Origin: Halorussus salinus
GTDB lineage: Archaea; Halobacteriota; Halobacteria; Halobacteriales; Haladaptataceae
Length of the DNA: 64,000 nt
Assembly: GCF_004765815.2 (NCBI RefSeq)
Contig: NZ_ML974129.1
Span: 124,001 to 188,000 of the forward strand
Reading direction: 5' to 3'
Part shown: one piece after another, positions 59,833 through 64,000 of the stretch
How positions within the stretch are numbered: position 1 is the stretch's first letter
Layout of the letters: each line of letters opens with the position of its first letter
Translations under genes and position numbers: made by a program
The notes under the pieces: generated by a model
The model's input: the letters and a program-made list of their open reading frames with translations, nothing else
Databases searched by the model: none
Told to the model about the DNA's origin: nothing

Positions 59833-61344
59833 ATGGTTGACTCGACTGGCAGTACCGTCCTCGATAGGGCACTCGACGGTGGCCTCCCCGAAAACCGGAC
59901 GATTCTAGTCACGGGCGGGCCGGGCACCGGCAAGTCCACCCTCGGAATGCAGTTCCTCCAGACCGGCCTCGAAAACGGCGAGAACTGTCTGTTCGTCAGC
60001 ACCGAGCAGACCGGCGACGAGATTCGCGCCTCCTTCGAACCGTTCTCGTTCGACTTGGACCACGACGCGCTGACGATAACTTCGGTCCACGCCCGGCGGG
60101 GCAAGACGCTCGAAGACGACGAACCCGTCCTGACGCTGCAGACGTTCGACGACGGACCGACGCTGGACGACGAGTACGCCGCGCCCTTCGAACCGCAGTA
60201 CATCGTGGAAGAGCTATCTTCCTACGGTCCCGTGGACCGCGTGGTCCTCGACAGCGTGTCGGGCCTGTCGGCGATGGGCGAGGATTACGACACCTACCGG
60301 CGCGCCGTCTTCGACCTCGTGCGCCTGTTCAACGACGAGTTCGGCGCGACCGCGATACTGACCGCCGAGCAGAGCGAGGCGACCGGCTCCGTCGAGGGCG
60401 AGCAGTCCATCGCGGCCTCCGACGCGGTGCAGTTCAACACCCACGGCGTGATTCGGCTCTGGCGCGAGAACGTCGAGGGCGACTACCACCGGTTCGTGGA
60501 GGTGATGAAGATGCGCGGCGTGAACCACGACACCCGCGTCTTCGAGTTGGACTTCGGCGACGACGGACTCCGGACTTACCCCCGGATGCGGACCCACCCC
60601 GGTGAGTTCCGACCCGAGGAGTTCTTCGGGACGGGCATCGACGGTCTCGACGCGCTGATGGGCGGCGGGGTCGCGCTCGGGGGGAACCTCCTGCTCCAAC
60701 ACGACGGGCAGGCCAGTCCCCACTCGGTGTTGACGAACCTCCTCGTCCGAGCCATCGAAGACGACATGGCGGTACTCCTCGTGCCGCCGGTCGAGTTGCC
60801 GCCCAAGCGCCTCCGGAGCATCATCGACGACCGGGTGGGCGACATGGACGGACTCCTGAACGACGACCGACTCTTTTTGCTGGATTTCACCAACATCTGG
60901 GAGAACACCCGCCGGAACGTCTTCAAGCCCGTCGCCCACGAGGACGAGACCACCGAGAGCGTCTTCCGGACAATCGACGAGCGACGGGGCGACCGGTCGC
61001 TCCTGAGTCTCGTCAACGTCGAGGCCCAAGTCCCGGTCTTGGACGCCGACGAACTCCGGCAGGTCCGATTCTGGGAAGAGGAGAACTTCTTCCGACACGA
61101 GGACACCTCGGTCTACTTCTTCAATCCCAAGACCATCGGCGAGCAACTGTCGATGTTCTACAAGAACGGGGCGTGGCAGGTCCTCCGGACGTGGATAGAC
61201 GCCAACGGTCTCCAGTACGTCAAACTGGAGAAGTCCCCGAGCGGCTACATGGGTTCGACCCGACTCGTGGAGTACAGCGACGACGAACCGTACATGAACG
61301 TCCAGCGCCCGCCGCGGCCGCCCCGAGGAGGCGACGAGTCGTGA
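59833..61344 (+). CDS. KaiC/RAD55-like ATPase with degenerate second domain
   Basis: 503 residues. First RecA-like domain: 'TVLDRALDGGLPENRTILVT', Walker A GGPGTGKST (28-36), Walker B-like 'DRVVLDSVSGLS', and 'ATAILTAEQSEATG'. Second domain (from about 263, 'GTGIDGLDALMGGGVALGGNLLLQHDGQ') lacks Walker A. Haloarchaeal 'HTR-like' signal ATPases have this layout. Its stop overlaps the next gene's GTG (GTGA), so a partner is translated together. Confidence 0.8.
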   Translation: MVDSTGSTVLDRALDGGLPENRTILVTGGPGTGKSTLGMQFLQTGLENGENCLFVSTEQTGDEIRASFEPFSFDLDHDALTITSVHARRGKTLEDDEPVLTLQTFDDGPTLDDEYAAPFEPQYIVEELSSYGPVDRVVLDSVSGLSAMGEDYDTYRRAVFDLVRLFNDEFGATAILTAEQSEATGSVEGEQSIAASDAVQFNTHGVIRLWRENVEGDYHRFVEVMKMRGVNHDTRVFELDFGDDGLRTYPRMRTHPGEFRPEEFFGTGIDGLDALMGGGVALGGNLLLQHDGQASPHSVLTNLLVRAIEDDMAVLLVPPVELPPKRLRSIIDDRVGDMDGLLNDDRLFLLDFTNIWENTRRNVFKPVAHEDETTESVFRTIDERRGDRSLLSLVNVEAQVPVLDADELRQVRFWEEENFFRHEDTSVYFFNPKTIGEQLSMFYKNGAWQVLRTWIDANGLQYVKLEKSPSGYMGSTRLVEYSDDEPYMNVQRPPRPPRGGDES

Positions 61345-61919
61345 GCGGAGCAGTCGAGTCCCGACTCGCGCCGGGGAGCAACGTCCTCGTGCTGGCCGAC
61401 CGGTCGGACCCGGAGGCGACCGCGACGTGCTATCGACTCCTGACCGCGCCCGACGCCGACCCCGCGACCCTCAACGTCGTGCAGGTGTCGTGTACCCGGT
61501 CGCCCGACCAACTCGTGAGCGAGTGGAACGACCACGTCGGGACTCCTCCGGGGAGTTTCCACGTCGTGTCGGCGCTCGGCGGGCCGTCGCTCGGCGACGA
61601 GACGCCGAGTGGCCCCGAGGGCGTCTCGGTCGTCTCGGCTCACCCGAGCGACCTGACCGGTCTCGCCATGCGGATGCGCGACTCCGTCGAGCAGGGGATG
61701 GCTCACGACGGCCCGCTCACGGTCGGCGTGGACGCGCTGACGCCCCTGCTTGAGTACAACAGCGTCCAATCGACGTACAAGTTCCTCCACATGTTCTCGG
61801 GCCGACTCGCCGAGGTGAGCGCGTCTACTCACTTCCTCCTCGACCCGAACGCCTGCGACGAACAGACCGTCCACAAACTGAAGACGCTCGTGGACGACGT
61901 GGTGACCCTCGACGGGTAG
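61341..61919 (+). CDS. DUF7504-like degenerate RecA-type partner of KaiC-like protein
   Basis: 192 residues from GTG 61341. 'APGSNVLVLADRSDPEATATCYRLL' occupies the Walker A position without GKT; 'SDLTGLAMRMRDSVEQGMAHDGPLTVGVDALTPLLEYNSVQSTYKFLHMFSGRLAEVSASTHFLLDPNACDEQTVHKLKTLVDDVVTLDG' matches my memory of DUF7504. It shares layout with the CHAT 2 partner at 6413-7117. Likely a signalling subunit that binds the ATPase encoded by the overlapping gene. Confidence 0.7.
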   Translation: MSGAVESRLAPGSNVLVLADRSDPEATATCYRLLTAPDADPATLNVVQVSCTRSPDQLVSEWNDHVGTPPGSFHVVSALGGPSLGDETPSGPEGVSVVSAHPSDLTGLAMRMRDSVEQGMAHDGPLTVGVDALTPLLEYNSVQSTYKFLHMFSGRLAEVSASTHFLLDPNACDEQTVHKLKTLVDDVVTLDG

Positions 61920-62079
61920 CCGGTCGATTCTCGCCGTCACTCCTCGTCGCTCTCGATTCGACTGTCTACCGTTCTCGAAGCGTCGCTCGTATCGTCAAAA
62001 GATGGCATCGGTCGTTCCGTCTCGGCTCGTCTCCGGGTCGGTCGCTTCCGGACCGCTGGCTCGGCCTGCGAGGTGGCGG

Positions 62080-62577
62080 TCAGTCCGCGTTGACCACCTC
62101 GCTCTCGGCGCTTCCGCCGGGTTGCTCGGGAGGCGATTCAACGGTCTTTTCGGCGGTCAGCGGGTTGCGCCGCGTTATCGTACAGTCGAAGTTGGGATGC
62201 TCCGCGAAGTGGCGCACCAGCATGTGGCGACGCGACCCCGTGATGCCGGTCCGGCCCACGTCGTCGGCCGAGAACTCGGCGGGCAGTCGGTCGAACATCC
62301 GGCGCAGTTGGCCGAACTCCTCGAACACCTTCGAGTTGCCCGCCGAGTCGGCCCCGCGCCGGACGACCTCGTAGGTGCCGTCCTCGCGGTGGACGCCCGC
62401 GGTCCGGAAGAACTCCCGGCGCTGGGTCAGGGCGTCCCCAACCGCGTCCTGCAGGTCCGCGGCCTCGTCTCTGGACAGTTCGTAGGCGTCGCCATCGACC
62501 GCCAGTACTATCGACTCGCCGTCGCTCCGTATCGAAACGTCACTCTCGTCACACGAGAAGAACTCGATCAGGAGCGT
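62080..62577 (-). CDS. Haloarchaeal DUF7528-like protein, start unresolved
   Basis: The frame is open from 62577 (after a TAG at 62580-62578) to TGA 62082-62080, about 165 codons. It has 'GESIVLAVDGDAYELSRDEA', 'FFRTAGVHREDGTYEVV', 'KVFEEFGQLRRMFDRLPAEFSADDVGRTGITGSRRHMLVRHFAEHPNFDC', a pattern I recall as DUF7528. No ATG or GTG stands near the N-terminal end of this frame; the first GTG (62328) would remove half the conserved part. The ATG at 62593 is one base out of frame. A 1-nt indel, sequencing error or unusual start is implied. Function unknown. Confidence 0.55.
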   Translation of the reverse strand, partial: TLLIEFFSCDESDVSIRSDGESIVLAVDGDAYELSRDEAADLQDAVGDALTQRREFFRTAGVHREDGTYEVVRRGADSAGNSKVFEEFGQLRRMFDRLPAEFSADDVGRTGITGSRRHMLVRHFAEHPNFDCTITRRNPLTAEKTVESPPEQPGGSAESEVVNAD

Positions 62578-62682
62578 CTACACTCCGTGTCATGCGTTGG
62601 TACGTCTCTCGCCCTCGGGTATAACTCTACCGGCGAGCGCAAATATGCGCGAGGCCTCCTCGGACGAAGCGGCTTCGGTCGC

Positions 62683-63885
62683 TCAGACGACCGAGGAGAC
62701 CGCGAGAAGTCCGTCGTCGGTGGTCGTCGTCTCGCCGTCGGACGCGTCCGTGGTCGTTTCGTCGGTCGTCGTTTCGTCTTCCGCGGTGGGAGTGTCCCCC
62801 GCGGCGGTCGTCTCGTCCGCCGCGGTCGTCGCGTCGGTCACCGAGTCGTCGCCGGTCGTCGTCGCGTCGCCGGACTCGGACCCGTCTTCGGCGGCAGACT
62901 CGTCCGTGGCTTTCGACCCGGCCTCCTCGGTCTTGCTACCGAAGAGGTCCGTCTCGATGGTTTTGCGGTAGGTCAACTCGTCCAAGGGCACACGGAACGT
63001 CTCGCCGCCGAGTTCCAACTCGGCGTAGAAGTCGATGCGGAGTTGGGTCACTTGGTCGTTTTCGAGGTGCGAGACCCACCACTGGTCGAGTTTCCCGTTC
63101 CTGATGGCGGTTTGGGTCTCGATAGTTTCCGTGCTGTGACCCTCGATGACGTGGCCGGTCTCGCTCGACCCGTTACCGACCGTGACGTTGTTCATTGTGA
63201 TGGTGTATCCGATTTCGGTGACTGCCATCGGGAGCGACTTGGCGTTGTAGACCGTGAACCGCATGTCGATTGGCGTCTCGGCGGCCGTCACTTCGCCCCA
63301 CCGCGCGCTGGTCTCGTTGACGTAGCCCACGGGGTCCGAGACCAGCGGGAGATCGCCGTCGATGGGTCGCGGCTCGGTGGTGTTGAACTGCGAGACGACA
63401 TCGGTCGAAATCTCGCGCTCGACCGGCGGGGCCGCGACGCTCCGCCCGAGCGTCGCGGAGCGGACCGTGGCGTCCACCCGGAGGTCGGTCTCCTCGTCGT
63501 TTCGGACGTGACTGACCCACCACGTCGGAATCTTGTCGTTGTCCATCCGCGTGCTGAACGCGACGGTGCTGTTGCCCGTGCCGACCGAGACGCCCTCCTT
63601 GCTCCCGTTGGCCATCGCCACGTCGTTCATCCGCACGTCGTAGGACACCGACACGCCGCCGAGGTTGATACCGATGGGATTGGGGTTCCGGACGACGAGT
63701 TCGGTCCGAATCTCGGTCTCCTCGTCGGTCACGTCGCCGAAACTGTTGTGGACGCCGCCCACGCTCGGCGCACCGAGGAGTCCGAGCGAGAGACCACCAC
63801 CGACGACGACCCCGAGCGCCAACAGTAGCGTCCCCAGTACACGAACCTTACTCCCGAGTAACGCCGACTTGACCGTCCCGAGCAT
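62683..63885 (-). CDS. LEA type 2 (WHy-domain) membrane-anchored protein
   Basis: 400 residues from ATG 63885. N-terminal TM/signal anchor 'VLGTLLLALGVVVGGGLSLGLL'; two LEA14-like domains: 'ELVVRNPNPIGINLGGVSVSYDVRMNDVAMANG' (about 60-160) and 'FTVYNAKSLPMAVTEIGYTITMNNVTVGNG' (about 200-300); and a Thr/Glu/Asp-rich tail (about 330-400) that may be glycosylated or cell-wall spanning. Haloarchaeal LEA2 proteins are thought to protect proteins or membranes under stress; role here unproven. Confidence 0.85.
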   Translation of the reverse strand: MLGTVKSALLGSKVRVLGTLLLALGVVVGGGLSLGLLGAPSVGGVHNSFGDVTDEETEIRTELVVRNPNPIGINLGGVSVSYDVRMNDVAMANGSKEGVSVGTGNSTVAFSTRMDNDKIPTWWVSHVRNDEETDLRVDATVRSATLGRSVAAPPVEREISTDVVSQFNTTEPRPIDGDLPLVSDPVGYVNETSARWGEVTAAETPIDMRFTVYNAKSLPMAVTEIGYTITMNNVTVGNGSSETGHVIEGHSTETIETQTAIRNGKLDQWWVSHLENDQVTQLRIDFYAELELGGETFRVPLDELTYRKTIETDLFGSKTEEAGSKATDESAAEDGSESGDATTTGDDSVTDATTAADETTAAGDTPTAEDETTTDETTTDASDGETTTTDDGLLAVSSVV

Positions 63886-63972
63886 ATCTCGTGACCCACA
63901 CTCCACCCCGTAAAACCTACCGGCGGACGACGAGTAGAATGAACTAAGTTCCGTCCGCCGGAAACGCCGGGC

Positions 63973-64000
63973 ATGGCCGAACACGAGACTGTCGCGAGCG
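63973..64000 (+). CDS. Start of a gene cut by the window end
   Basis: ATG 63973 opens 'MAEHETVAS' to the edge. An AT-richer stretch (GAATGAACTAAG around 63938) upstream could hold its promoter. Nothing more can be said. Confidence 0.3.

Overview
The window is chromosomal DNA of an extremely halophilic archaeon (class Halobacteria). It is strongly GC-rich and its proteins are very acidic. Many genes have a TATA-like element about 25-35 bp before the ATG, the layout of leaderless mRNAs. It carries archaeal information and lipid genes (TFE, aTrm56, archaeal YchF, mevalonate kinase plus isopentenyl phosphate kinase, DacZ) and Tat-exported halolysin-type proteases. The genus cannot be fixed from the sequence; a Halorussus-like organism is only a guess. 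No rRNA, CRISPR array, integrase or transposase gene was seen.

Layout. 1-7.1 kb: two paralogous CHAT-domain (caspase-like) proteases in inverted orientation. Each is convergent with a tiny membrane-peptide gene, with only 1-2 nt between the facing stop codons. One also has a degenerate RecA-like partner. Three ordinary haloarchaeal genes lie between the modules. 7.3-17.1 kb: a ferritin-like gene, then the branched-chain amino acid cluster leuA / ilvB-ilvN-ilvC-orf112 / leuC-leuD-leuB, with two candidate leader peptides. 17.2-24.4 kb: small zinc-finger and RHH-like genes, archaetidylserine decarboxylase, OsmC, a flippase-like membrane protein, an MBL hydrolase, and a two-gene GMC dehydrogenase operon with a candidate metal-regulator operator. 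24.6-37.8 kb: IPK-mevalonate kinase, prolyl oligopeptidase, thiolase with its Zn-ribbon partner, purD, and a diadenylate cyclase-MscS operon. 37.9-39 kb: tRNA-Leu, two 106-bp direct repeats carrying tRNA 3'-end-like sequence, a mini TFIIB-like gene and a MITE-like element. 39-44.8 kb: secreted, membrane and hydrolase genes, YchF and DUF2797. 44.9-52.1 kb: five tandem Tat-secreted subtilases followed by a BsuPI-type protease-inhibitor gene. 52.2-64 kb: aTrm56, TFE, DUF2110, a lipoprotein, CinA, a Q/G-rich low-complexity protein behind a structured 5' leader, an ATP-NAD kinase-like protein, a PhoU-type regulator, a KaiC-like ATPase with partner, and an LEA2 protein.

How genes work together. ilvBNC and leuABCD make valine, isoleucine and leucine; the leader ORFs suggest control by amino-acid supply. 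The CHAT modules look like a proteolytic signalling or killing device whose likely substrate or effector is the membrane peptide. The subtilase array has a shared TCTAGA-like motif 42-52 nt before each ATG, which suggests one regulator for all five genes; the adjacent inhibitor could protect the cell. DacZ and the MscS channel are translationally coupled, linking c-di-AMP to osmotic control. All functions are inferred from motifs and remembered family knowledge; no database search was run, and DUF numbers are from memory.
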